Assembly (NCBI GenBank): GCA_934437695.1
Contig: CAKSAW010000020.1
Coordinates: 1 to 14,435 of the forward strand
Direction: 5' to 3'
Length of the DNA: 14,435 nt
From: an uncultured Blautia sp.
Lineage (GTDB): Bacteria; Bacillota; Clostridia; Lachnospirales; Lachnospiraceae
The notes below the pieces were generated by a model. It saw only the letters and a program-made list of their open reading frames with translations. It had not been told where the DNA came from and did no database searches. A program made the position numbers and the translations under genes. Positions 7,896 to 14,031 of this stretch are shown piece by piece. How positions within the stretch are numbered: position 1 is the first letter of the stretch; each line of letters opens with the position of its first letter.

Positions 7896-8891
7896 ATGTA
7901 TAAAAGAATTTATCAGATTTTGGAAGAAACAGGAAAAGTAAAAACAGCAATGGTTTTAAGCGGAAGTCACAGGGGAGAAAAATGTCTGATAAAGGAAAGC
8001 CATTGTATATCTTTTAATGAAAATAAAGGAGATTTCTGGAAAGAATACGAAACTGCTCTGGCGCAATGCCAGGATACAGAGGTTATCCATATTGGAGATA
8101 CAGACTTTTTTGTGGAGATTTATATGAAAAATCCTCATCTTATTATTTTGGGAGGAGGACATGTTTCTCAGCCTGTGTCAAAAATCGGAAAAATGCTGGG
8201 CTTTCATGTGACAGTTATGGATGACAGGAAAGATTTTGTAACTGAGGAGAGATTTCCGGATGCAGATTGTCTGCTTACAGGCAGTTTTGACGAAATTTCG
8301 GACAGGATACCGGCTTATGAAAACGCTTACTATGTGATCGTGACAAGAGGGCATCTTGGGGACAGTGTATGTGCAAGGCAGATCATGAAGCGCCCATATG
8401 CTTATCTTGGGATGATAGGAAGCAGAAACAAAGTGAGACTTACCAGGGAAAAATTGCTCGGGGAAGGTTTCAGTGAAGAACAGGTTGGCAGTATCCATGC
8501 ACCTATAGGTTTGCCCATCGGTGGAAATATGCCTGCTGAGGTTGCAGTAAGTATTGCTGCTGAGATTGTTCAGGAAAAGAATAAATACAATGTTTCTTAT
8601 ATTGATGAAGCTGTGGAAAAAGCTGTCCTTGAGAAGGAACACGGAATTATGATCACGATCATATCAAAAAAAGGTTCTTCCCCAAGAGGAACGGGAAGTA
8701 AAATGTTTCTGGACAGAGAGGGAAAACAGCATGGAAGCATAGGTGGCGGAAATGTAGAATTCCAGGCTTTTAAACATGGGCCTGAAGCACAGCATGGAGA
8801 AATAAGAAAATATAATCTGTCCAATCAGGGCGGTGCAGATCTGGGTATGATCTGTGGCGGTGAGGTGGAAGTTCTCTATGAAGTGATTTGA
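7896..8891 (+). CDS. xdhC: XdhC-family molybdenum hydroxylase maturation factor with permuted domains
   Basis: XdhC proteins bind molybdenum cofactor, promote its sulfuration and deliver it to xanthine dehydrogenase-type enzymes. In this 331-residue protein the Rossmann domain comes early (about 78-225: LIILGGGHVS at 82-91, DD at 109-110, LGMIGSRNK at 171-179, IGLPIGG at 204-210). The CoxI-like domain is at the C-terminus (about 235-331: GSSPRGTGSKM at 260-270, SIGGGNVE at 281-288, LGMICGG at 316-322). The usual order is CoxI first. Residues 1-75 are not recognisable as an intact CoxI domain. The start at 7896 is preferred over 7875 because CAGGAGA lies 5 bases before it and the family-like MYKRIYQIL begins there. 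No hydroxylase subunits or other maturation genes are adjacent. No terminator was seen downstream. Confidence 0.88.
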   Translation: MYKRIYQILEETGKVKTAMVLSGSHRGEKCLIKESHCISFNENKGDFWKEYETALAQCQDTEVIHIGDTDFFVEIYMKNPHLIILGGGHVSQPVSKIGKMLGFHVTVMDDRKDFVTEERFPDADCLLTGSFDEISDRIPAYENAYYVIVTRGHLGDSVCARQIMKRPYAYLGMIGSRNKVRLTREKLLGEGFSEEQVGSIHAPIGLPIGGNMPAEVAVSIAAEIVQEKNKYNVSYIDEAVEKAVLEKEHGIMITIISKKGSSPRGTGSKMFLDREGKQHGSIGGGNVEFQAFKHGPEAQHGEIRKYNLSNQGGADLGMICGGEVEVLYEVI

Positions 8892-8892
8892 C

Positions 8893-8921
8893 TTGCATAT
8901 TGAGTAAGAATCGTGTATATT
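8893..8921 (+). promoter_or_regulatory. Promoter of the SH3 lipoprotein gene
   Basis: TTGCAT (8893-8898), a 17-base spacer and TATATT (8916-8921). It begins 2 bases after the xdhC stop, giving a leader of about 60 bases. Confidence 0.5.
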
Positions 8922-8942
8922 AATACGTAAAGCAAACGTAGA

Positions 8943-8966
8943 AAACACGAGGAGACATGCGTGTTT
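8943..8966 (+). other. Small hairpin in the lipoprotein leader
   Basis: AAACACG (8943-8949) pairs with CGTGTTT (8960-8966). The 10-base loop contains AGGAG, a decoy-like ribosome site ahead of the true AAGGAGG at 8971-8977. Possibly an mRNA-stabilising or translation-tuning element, or chance. Confidence 0.3.
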
Positions 8967-8986
8967 GATAAAGGAGGATTCTACTT

Positions 8987-9445
8987 ATGAAAAAATCACT
9001 TTGGCTGGTTCTTGTATTAGGACTTGCATTTGCTGTTCAGGGATGCGGATTTGATCCTACTATTGATTCCAGCGTTATGATCGTTAAAGTAACACCTACA
9101 CCGGAGGTAACACCAACACCTGAGGCTGCAGAAGCAACGCCAACACCTGAGGCAACACCAACACCTGCAGCAGAGCAGACAGCCAGTGGTGTGAAAGTAG
9201 AAGTGAAGTCCGGCACCTATTATGCAGCTGCAGAGTTAAATCTTCGTTCTGATGCAAGTGCAGATGCAGATCTGGTTTCAAGCGTGGCAGCAGGAACTCA
9301 GCTGAACAGTACAGGTGTATGTGAGAACGGATGGATCCGTGTGGATTATAATGGACAGACATGCTATGCCAGCGGAGATTTTGTGACAACAACAGCTCCG
9401 GCAACAGATGCAGTAGCTGATACATCTGATGCAAGTGCAGAATAA
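8987..9445 (+). CDS. Small lipoprotein with SH3-like domain
   Basis: A 152-residue exported protein. The signal peptide (1-19) ends in a lipobox VQGC, with Cys20 as the lipid-modified residue. A proline/threonine spacer of TPTPE-like repeats (about 36-64) follows, then a bacterial SH3-like domain (about 70-135: ELNLRSDASADADLVSSV, GWIRVDYNGQTCYASGDFV). A short acidic/alanine tail ends the protein. SH3-type domains often bind cell wall peptides; the role here is unknown. The ribosome site AAGGAGG is 9 bases upstream. Probably monocistronic, ending at a hairpin shared with convergent luxS. The TPTPE spacer is encoded by short repeats and may vary in length between strains. Confidence 0.88.
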   Translation: MKKSLWLVLVLGLAFAVQGCGFDPTIDSSVMIVKVTPTPEVTPTPEAAEATPTPEATPTPAAEQTASGVKVEVKSGTYYAAAELNLRSDASADADLVSSVAAGTQLNSTGVCENGWIRVDYNGQTCYASGDFVTTTAPATDAVADTSDASAE

Positions 9446-9489
9446 TCGATATACTTCGCATATTGACCGGATGAAAACAGAGTGAACAG

Positions 9490-9507
9490 CAGCCTGGATG
9501 CAGGCTG
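9490..9507 (+). other. Short GC-rich hairpin after the lipoprotein gene
   Basis: CAGCCTG (9490-9496) pairs with CAGGCTG (9501-9507) around a 4-base loop. It has no T run, but precedes the stronger hairpin at 9515 and may help stop or protect the transcript end. Confidence 0.4.
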
Positions 9508-9514
9508 TAATAAT

Positions 9515-9564
9515 AAAAAGCAGAAGCTATATGAGATAAATAACTCAGATAACTTCTGCTTTTT
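9515..9564. terminator. Bidirectional terminator between the lipoprotein and luxS
   Basis: A perfect 12-bp stem (9515-9526 with 9553-9564) has A-run and T-run outer arms. The 26-base loop is A/T-rich. It lies 15 bases past the luxS stop on the minus strand and 69 bases past the lipoprotein stop. Confidence 0.8.
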
Positions 9565-9579
9565 TGTTGCCTGTCTGAT

Positions 9580-10059
9580 TTACTGCGGATAGACAAGTCT
9601 GTCAGGTTTGATATCATAAAGGACTTCATCAAGGAATTTTTTGGCCAGATATTTTGCCATAGGCAAATTCATATCAAGGTAATTTCCACAGTCTTTGGCA
9701 GATGCTCCCGGAACCTCTCCCTCAAAATCACGGATAAATTCAAATGTCTCGATCATAAGAGGAACAATATCTTTTGATTCATAGTCTCCGTTTAAGAGAA
9801 GATAATTGCCTGTACGACATCCCATTGGTCCCCAGTAGATCATCTTAGATCCGAATTCTTTGTGATTCCTGAGAAAAGTAGCTGCCAGGTGCTCGATAGT
9901 GTGAAGCTCTGCTGTATTCATAACAGGCTCTTCATTAGGAGAAGTCATGCGGATATCAAAAGTAGTGATCACGCTGCTGCCTGCAGGATCCTTACGGGAA
10001 ACATAAACTCCCGGCTGTAATTTAATATGATCAATGGTAAAACTGGTTATTTTTTCCAT
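9580..10059 (-). CDS. luxS: S-ribosylhomocysteine lyase
   Basis: Splits S-ribosylhomocysteine into homocysteine and DPD, the precursor of autoinducer-2, in the activated methyl cycle in the cytosol. The 159-residue length is normal. The metal ligands are present: His53 and His57 in HTIEH (with Glu56) and Cys124 in AKDCGNY. The catalytic cysteine is Cys81 in GCRTG, and the family's GPMGCRTGNY segment is clear. The ribosome site GAGGAA lies upstream of the ATG at 10059. It is monocistronic and divergent from the cyclophilin gene. No pfs/mtnN nucleosidase gene is in the window, so the preceding step is encoded elsewhere. Confidence 0.98.
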   Translation of the reverse strand: MEKITSFTIDHIKLQPGVYVSRKDPAGSSVITTFDIRMTSPNEEPVMNTAELHTIEHLAATFLRNHKEFGSKMIYWGPMGCRTGNYLLLNGDYESKDIVPLMIETFEFIRDFEGEVPGASAKDCGNYLDMNLPMAKYLAKKFLDEVLYDIKPDRLVYPQ

Positions 10060-10095
10060 TTTGGATTCCTCGCTTTCATTTGTGATTTTTGTATT

Positions 10096-10124
10096 ATTTT
10101 AACAGGCGACAAAGAGGAAGTAAA
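10096..10124 (-). promoter_or_regulatory. luxS promoter
   Basis: On the minus strand TTTACT (10124-10119), a 17-base spacer and an extended -10 TGTTAAAAT (hexamer 10101-10096). A small palindrome, ACAGT-A-ACTGT (10126-10136), abuts the upstream side of the -35. Confidence 0.55.
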
Positions 10125-10164
10125 TACAGTAACTGTTAACAATCTGAACATTTTGTGAAAAGAG

Positions 10165-10192
10165 TTGTTTTTTTTCTGAGATAGGGTATAAT
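10165..10192 (+). promoter_or_regulatory. Promoter of the cyclophilin lipoprotein gene
   Basis: TTGTTT (10165-10170), a 16-base spacer and a perfect TATAAT (10187-10192), 62 bases before the start codon. Confidence 0.65.
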
Positions 10193-10254
10193 CAGATAAG
10201 ATTGTGTTTCAGTAATGAGTCAGTTGGAACAGAAGAATTTCGGAGGTAGAGAAA

Positions 10255-11070
10255 ATGAAAAGAAAGTTACTTGCAGCACTTTGTATTACAACTATGTCAG
10301 CAAGCTTGCTGGCAGGATGTGGCAGCAGTGATAAAGCAGATGAAAATACAAAGACAGAAGAAACAACAAAAGAAGAGTCTTCTGAACAGGAAGAAACAGT
10401 GACACCTGCAGAGCCTTCAGACAGCAGTGACACAGTAAGTGAGGAAGATGCAGAGAAGGCAGGATTCACTGACGGATCTGAAGAAGAAAAAACGGAAGAA
10501 GAAACTGCTGAAGAGGAAAAAGATGACAAAGACAGCAGTACAGGTGTGCTTCTGGATACTTCCAAAGAACTGACAGGAACTCATCACGCAGAGATCGAAG
10601 TGAAGGATTACGGAACTATTGATGTGGAGCTTGACGCAGATACAGCACCGATCACAGTAACAAATTTTGTAAAGCTTGCGCAGGAAGGATTCTATGACGG
10701 TCTGACATTCCACCGCATTATAGAAGGCTTTATGATCCAGGGTGGTGATCCTAACGGAAATGGAACAGGCGGATCAGATGAGAATATTAAGGGTGAGTTC
10801 AGCAGCAATGGAATAGATAATGATATTTCTCATACAAGAGGAACCATCTCCATGGCAAGAGCCAGTGACCCTGACAGTGGAAGCTCCCAGTTCTTTATCG
10901 TGCAGGCAGACAGCACATTCCTTGATGGGGATTATGCAGGATTCGGTCATGTAACAAGTGGTATGGATATTGTTGATAAAATCTGTGAAGATGCAAAACC
11001 AACAGATGGAAACGGAACAATTCCGACAGCTGAACAGCCGGTTATTGAAAAAGTTAAGATCACAGACTGA
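10255..11070 (+). CDS. Cyclophilin-type peptidyl-prolyl isomerase lipoprotein
   Basis: An extracytoplasmic protein-folding isomerase anchored to the membrane, 271 residues. The signal peptide ends in lipobox LAGC with Cys22. A long, Glu/Ser/Thr-rich disordered spacer (about 24-100) is followed by a cyclophilin domain (about 108-270). Core motifs are GFYDGLTFHRI with catalytic Arg154, MIQGGDP (160-166), ISMARAS (198-204), SSQFFI (210-215) and LDGDYAGFGHV (223-233). Active-site residues look intact, so it is probably catalytic on exported proteins. The ribosome site CGGAGGT is upstream of the ATG. It is monocistronic between divergent luxS and a bidirectional terminator. The acidic spacer is unusually charged and probably keeps the domain away from the membrane or in the wall. 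Confidence 0.95.
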   Translation: MKRKLLAALCITTMSASLLAGCGSSDKADENTKTEETTKEESSEQEETVTPAEPSDSSDTVSEEDAEKAGFTDGSEEEKTEEETAEEEKDDKDSSTGVLLDTSKELTGTHHAEIEVKDYGTIDVELDADTAPITVTNFVKLAQEGFYDGLTFHRIIEGFMIQGGDPNGNGTGGSDENIKGEFSSNGIDNDISHTRGTISMARASDPDSGSSQFFIVQADSTFLDGDYAGFGHVTSGMDIVDKICEDAKPTDGNGTIPTAEQPVIEKVKITD

Positions 11071-11113
11071 TAACAGGTCCTTAGAGACTTATAGAGATAT
11101 GCGTTTATAAATT

Positions 11114-11158
11114 AAAGCAGCGGGAAAGAAGTGGATAGAAATTCTTTCCCGCTGTTTT
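11114..11158. terminator. Bidirectional terminator between the cyclophilin and methyltransferase genes
   Basis: The stem pairs 11118-11130 with 11142-11154 perfectly (13 bp), extended by A-T and G-T pairs to 11114 and 11158. The loop is 11 bases, with T-rich sequence after it on the plus strand and A-rich sequence before it. The methyltransferase stop codon touches its edge. Confidence 0.9.
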
Positions 11159-11721
11159 TAATTTTTGATAATAAGCACAGGTATTGGCGGATTGTTGGGG
11201 CGGTTATAATAATCGCTTCTGATCACCAGATATTTATGAGGGTCCAGTTCCTTCAGCCATGCCAGGATCTGGTCTCTTTCCTGGAATCCGGAGTCACCGC
11301 CACTGTAAATACAAAGAGAGATCATTCCCTCCTTTTTCAGAAGGGTCAGAGCCTGAGTCAGAGCCTGGATACTGGTATCTCCTCTGGTTGAAAGTGAATG
11401 ATCTCCTCCGGGCAGATAGCCGAAATTAAAGACAATACAGCTTACACTGTCCGGCTCTGCATATTCTGCCATATTTGCATGAGATTCCAGAAACAGAGTA
11501 TAATTTTGGGGAGCATGTTCTGTTTTGAGTTTTTTTTCAGTTGCATCCAGAGCCTGTTTCTGAATATCAAAAGCCAGAACCTTTCCTGATTCTCCACACA
11601 ACTGTGACAGAAGAAGGGTATCATTTCCTTTTCCCATTGTAGCATCAATACACAGGTCTCCTTCCCGCACCTGCTGACGTATAAAATTCGCACACCACTG
11701 TGTGATCTGATAATTCTTCAT
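11158..11721 (-). CDS. mnmM: MnmM/YtqB-type class I SAM-dependent methyltransferase
   Basis: A 187-residue cytosolic methyltransferase. The SAM-binding motif I is DATMGKGNDT (26-35) and motif II is around LAFDIQ (49-54). The family signature FNFGYLPGGDHSLST occupies 98-112, and the C-terminus has NNPPIPVLIIKN. This pattern matches Bacillus subtilis YtqB (MnmM), which methylates 5-aminomethyl-uridine at the tRNA wobble position. The older label is rRNA methylase-like. The family assignment is firm; the exact tRNA substrate is inferred from the family. CAGGAG sits upstream of the ATG at 11721. The leader is very short if the TATAAT at 11743-11738 is used. Confidence 0.88.
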   Translation of the reverse strand: MKNYQITQWCANFIRQQVREGDLCIDATMGKGNDTLLLSQLCGESGKVLAFDIQKQALDATEKKLKTEHAPQNYTLFLESHANMAEYAEPDSVSCIVFNFGYLPGGDHSLSTRGDTSIQALTQALTLLKKEGMISLCIYSGGDSGFQERDQILAWLKELDPHKYLVIRSDYYNRPNNPPIPVLIIKN

Positions 11722-11737
11722 AAATGCTTCTCCTGAT

Positions 11738-11765
11738 ATTATAGTGATTTTTAAACACTCTTCAA
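11738..11765 (-). promoter_or_regulatory. Promoter of the methyltransferase gene
   Basis: On the minus strand TTGAAG (11765-11760), a 16-base spacer and a perfect TATAAT (11743-11738). It would give a leader of only about 10-12 bases, just enough for the ribosome site. Confidence 0.5.
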
Positions 11766-11782
11766 ATCATAAAGAGTAATGT

Positions 11783-11799
11783 TATGTTACTGTAACATA
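11783..11799. promoter_or_regulatory. 17-bp perfect palindrome, operator-like
   Basis: TATGTTAC and GTAACATA flank a single central T. It lies 18 bases upstream of the methyltransferase -35 and shares the core GTTACTGT with the composite repeat downstream. It could be a dimeric regulator site. A smaller hairpin, TGGAA-5-TTCCA (11802-11816), follows. Confidence 0.5.
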
Positions 11800-11833
11800 T
11801 ATGGAAAGAAATTCCAAGGATGTGCAGGGGAAT

Positions 11834-12001
11834 AACAGTAATGTAAAGTAGTTACTGTTCACATACCACTATCCCGCGAGGTGTTTTGGCATGAATATGC
11901 CAAAATCCCGAGACATACAAGCCAAAATTCCATTGCCGCAGGCAATCTGGAATGAATTTTGGCTACGTTACTGAGAACGGAGTGAACAGTAACGTAAAGT
12001 A
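11834..12001. repeat. Composite palindromic intergenic element, about 168 bp
   Basis: The 391-bp gap 11722-12113 has no plausible gene; most of it is this structured stretch. It is bounded by 17-bp direct repeats with one mismatch (11834-11850 and 11985-12001). A 12-bp inverted repeat (11851-11862 with 11982-11993) closes the whole unit. Inside are a 9-bp hairpin with GAAT loop (11884-11892 with 11897-11905) and a 10-bp stem (11921-11930 with 11954-11963) enclosing a 6-bp hairpin (11932-11937 with 11941-11946). An alternative 8-bp hairpin (11966-11973 with 11987-11994) also exists. This nesting is typical of dispersed palindromic repeats or MITE-like units, or of a structured RNA. I recognise no named family. 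Confidence 0.7.
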
Positions 12002-12032
12002 AAATTGTTTTGTAAAGAAAACAAATCCTATA

Positions 12033-12062
12033 TTGCATTTTTTATAATAATCAGTCTATAAT
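12033..12062 (+). promoter_or_regulatory. Promoter of the coaBC-panT-coaX operon
   Basis: TTGCAT (12033-12038), an 18-base spacer and a perfect TATAAT (12057-12062), 51 bases before the coaBC start and 31 bases after the composite palindromic element. Confidence 0.6.
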
Positions 12063-12113
12063 AAGGAGAATTGTCTTAAGAAACGGTAATGATCCGGAGA
12101 AAGAGGTAGAGAA

Positions 12114-13322
12114 ATGACATTGGAAGGAAAGACAGTATTATTAGGAGTGACAGGCAGCATCGCAGCCTATAAGATCGCATATCTTGCAAGTGCACTGAAA
12201 AAGAGGCATGCAGATGTTCATGTACTGATGACAGAGAATGCTGTGAACTTTATCAATCCCATCACCTTTGAGACTCTTACAGGTAATAAATGTCTGGTAG
12301 ATACTTTTGACCGGAATTTTCAGTTTCAGGTAGAGCACGTATCTATTGCAAAGAAAGCTGATGTAGTGATGATCGCACCGGCAAGTGCCAATGTGATCGG
12401 AAAGCTGGCTCATGGAATTGCAGATGATATGCTTACTACTACGATCATGGCATGTAAATGTAAGAAATTCATATCACCTGCCATGAACACAAATATGTTT
12501 GAGAATCCTGTTGTGCAGGATAACCTTAAGATCCTGGAGCATTATGGCTATGAAGTGATCGCTCCTGCAAGCGGTTATCTGGCATGTGGTGATACCGGTG
12601 CAGGCAAGATGCCGGAACCTGAGACATTACTTGCTTATATTGAGAGAGAAACTGCCTGTGAGAAAGATTTGAAAGGTAAGAAAATTCTGGTAACAGCAGG
12701 TCCGACACAGGAAGCAATCGATCCTGTACGATATATCACAAATCATTCTTCAGGAAAAATGGGTTATGCTATTGCTAAAGCTGCAATGCTTCGTGGTGCA
12801 GATGTTACGCTTGTAAGTGGACGTACTGCCATAGAACCTCCTATGTTTGTAAATCTGGTTCCTGTTGTGACTGCAAAGGATATGTACGAAGCTGTAACTT
12901 CTGTCAGCAGTAAACAGGATATTATTATCAAGGCAGCTGCAGTTGCAGACTATCGTCCGGTGAAAGTCAGCGACGAGAAGGTCAAAAAAAGTGACGGACA
13001 GATGTCCATAGAATTAGAGAGAACAGACGATATCCTGAAGTATCTGGGAGAGCACAAGAGAGAGGGACAGTTTCTCTGTGGATTTTCCATGGAGACCCAG
13101 AATATGATCGGTAATTCCAGAGTCAAGCTTACAAAGAAGAACCTGGATATGGTGGCTGCCAACAATGTAAAGGTGGAAGGCGCCGGATTTCAGGGAGATA
13201 CCAATGTGCTGACTCTGATTACACAGGATGAGGAAGTATCACTCCCGCTTATGAGCAAGGAGGATGCAGCCCTTAAAATCCTGGATAAAATTCTTCTGCT
13301 GAGTTCAGAACAGAAGCAGTAA
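12114..13322 (+). CDS. coaBC: Bifunctional phosphopantothenoylcysteine decarboxylase / synthetase
   Basis: Joins 4'-phosphopantothenate to cysteine using CTP (CoaB), then decarboxylates the product with FMN (CoaC) to give 4'-phosphopantetheine for coenzyme A. The 402-residue length is normal. The CoaC domain (1-180) has GVTGSIAAYK at 11-20, His75 in VEHVSI, Asn125 in PAMNTNM, and Cys158 in GYLACGDTGAGKM. The CoaB domain (about 188-400) has VTAGPTQEAIDPVRYITN with Asn210, SSGKMGYAIAK, KAAAVADYRP (273-282) and Lys289. All catalytic positions are intact and coincide with E. coli numbering. AGAGGTAGAGAA precedes the ATG. It is the first gene of the pantothenate operon in this window. Confidence 0.97.
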   Translation: MTLEGKTVLLGVTGSIAAYKIAYLASALKKRHADVHVLMTENAVNFINPITFETLTGNKCLVDTFDRNFQFQVEHVSIAKKADVVMIAPASANVIGKLAHGIADDMLTTTIMACKCKKFISPAMNTNMFENPVVQDNLKILEHYGYEVIAPASGYLACGDTGAGKMPEPETLLAYIERETACEKDLKGKKILVTAGPTQEAIDPVRYITNHSSGKMGYAIAKAAMLRGADVTLVSGRTAIEPPMFVNLVPVVTAKDMYEAVTSVSSKQDIIIKAAAVADYRPVKVSDEKVKKSDGQMSIELERTDDILKYLGEHKREGQFLCGFSMETQNMIGNSRVKLTKKNLDMVAANNVKVEGAGFQGDTNVLTLITQDEEVSLPLMSKEDAALKILDKILLLSSEQKQ

Positions 13323-13376
13323 AGAAGAATATCACTGTATTGTATCCGGAAACGGAACGGTAACAAGGAGGAAAAA

Positions 13377-14009
13377 ATGAAAACAAAGAAATTTACAACG
13401 ACACAGCTTACTATGCTTGGCCTGATGGCGGCGGTTCTTCTGCTGATGGCCTACACACCACTGGGATATCTGAACATCGGACCACTGGCGATCTCATTTA
13501 ATGTGATCCCTGTTGCTATTAGTGCAGTGGTACTGGGACCTGCCGGCGGAGCTGTTGCAGGAACTATTTTCGGACTGACAAGTTTTGGACAGTGTATTGG
13601 AATCGGTGGTACAAGTGCCATGGGAGCCATGCTGTTTGGCATTAATCCGATCCTGGCATTTCTTCAGAGATTTGTACCACGTCTTCTTGACGGAATCTGC
13701 ATTGGCTATGTTTATAAGGCTATGCGTAAGAAAACAAATGTATATGTATCCTGTGCAGTCACCGGATTTTTCTCTGCATTCCTGAATACATTATTTTTTA
13801 TGTCAGCTCTGGTTGGTCTGTTTGGAAATACAGAATATGTACAGGGGCTGATGGGCGGAAGAAATATCATTATCGGATGCTGTATGATGGTTGGTATCAA
13901 TGCAGTCTGTGAAATGGTATCTTCCACAGTGATCACAGGTGCTGTAGGAGCTGCTCTTTCCAAAGCACACCTGATTCCTGCGCAAAAAGAAGCCAAAACA
14001 ACTGTTTAG
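13377..14009 (+). CDS. panT: ECF transporter S-component, probably pantothenate (PanT-like)
   Basis: A 210-residue membrane protein with about six hydrophobic helices and little else, the size and shape of an ECF vitamin substrate-binding S-component. It would pair with a shared EcfAA'T module encoded elsewhere. Recognisable S-component features are the LTMLGLMAAVLLLMAYTPLG first helix, ISFNVIPVAISAVVLGPAGG and an internal FGLTSFGQC. A pantothenate substrate is inferred from its place 54 bases after coaBC and 22 bases before coaX; the fold alone does not reveal the ligand. AAGGAGG lies 6 bases before the ATG. The alternative is another small vitamin or precursor S-component that happens to sit in this operon. 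Confidence 0.85.
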   Translation: MKTKKFTTTQLTMLGLMAAVLLLMAYTPLGYLNIGPLAISFNVIPVAISAVVLGPAGGAVAGTIFGLTSFGQCIGIGGTSAMGAMLFGINPILAFLQRFVPRLLDGICIGYVYKAMRKKTNVYVSCAVTGFFSAFLNTLFFMSALVGLFGNTEYVQGLMGGRNIIIGCCMMVGINAVCEMVSSTVITGAVGAALSKAHLIPAQKEAKTTV

Positions 14010-14031
14010 AAATAATTGGAGAATAACAAGT

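Noticed and set aside
8889..8903. Selenocysteine read-through at the xdhC TGA
   Set aside because: The CoxI domain is complete before the TGA, another stop follows after three codons, and a promoter begins immediately.
9096..9632. 178-residue minus-strand open frame across the SH3 lipoprotein and the luxS end
   Set aside because: Leu/His-rich low-complexity translation that is the antisense of the TPTPE repeats and spans a terminator.
10060..10095. SAM or SAH riboswitch ahead of luxS
   Set aside because: The leader between the predicted promoter and the start is about 35 bases, too short for these aptamers.
11834..12001. CRISPR array
   Set aside because: Only two direct repeats about 150 bases apart with palindromic, not spacer-like, sequence between, and no cas genes.
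11722..12113. Small gene or tRNA in the gap before coaBC
   Set aside because: No open frame with a ribosome site and no cloverleaf or GTTCRA-type arm; the sequence is explained by nested inverted repeats.
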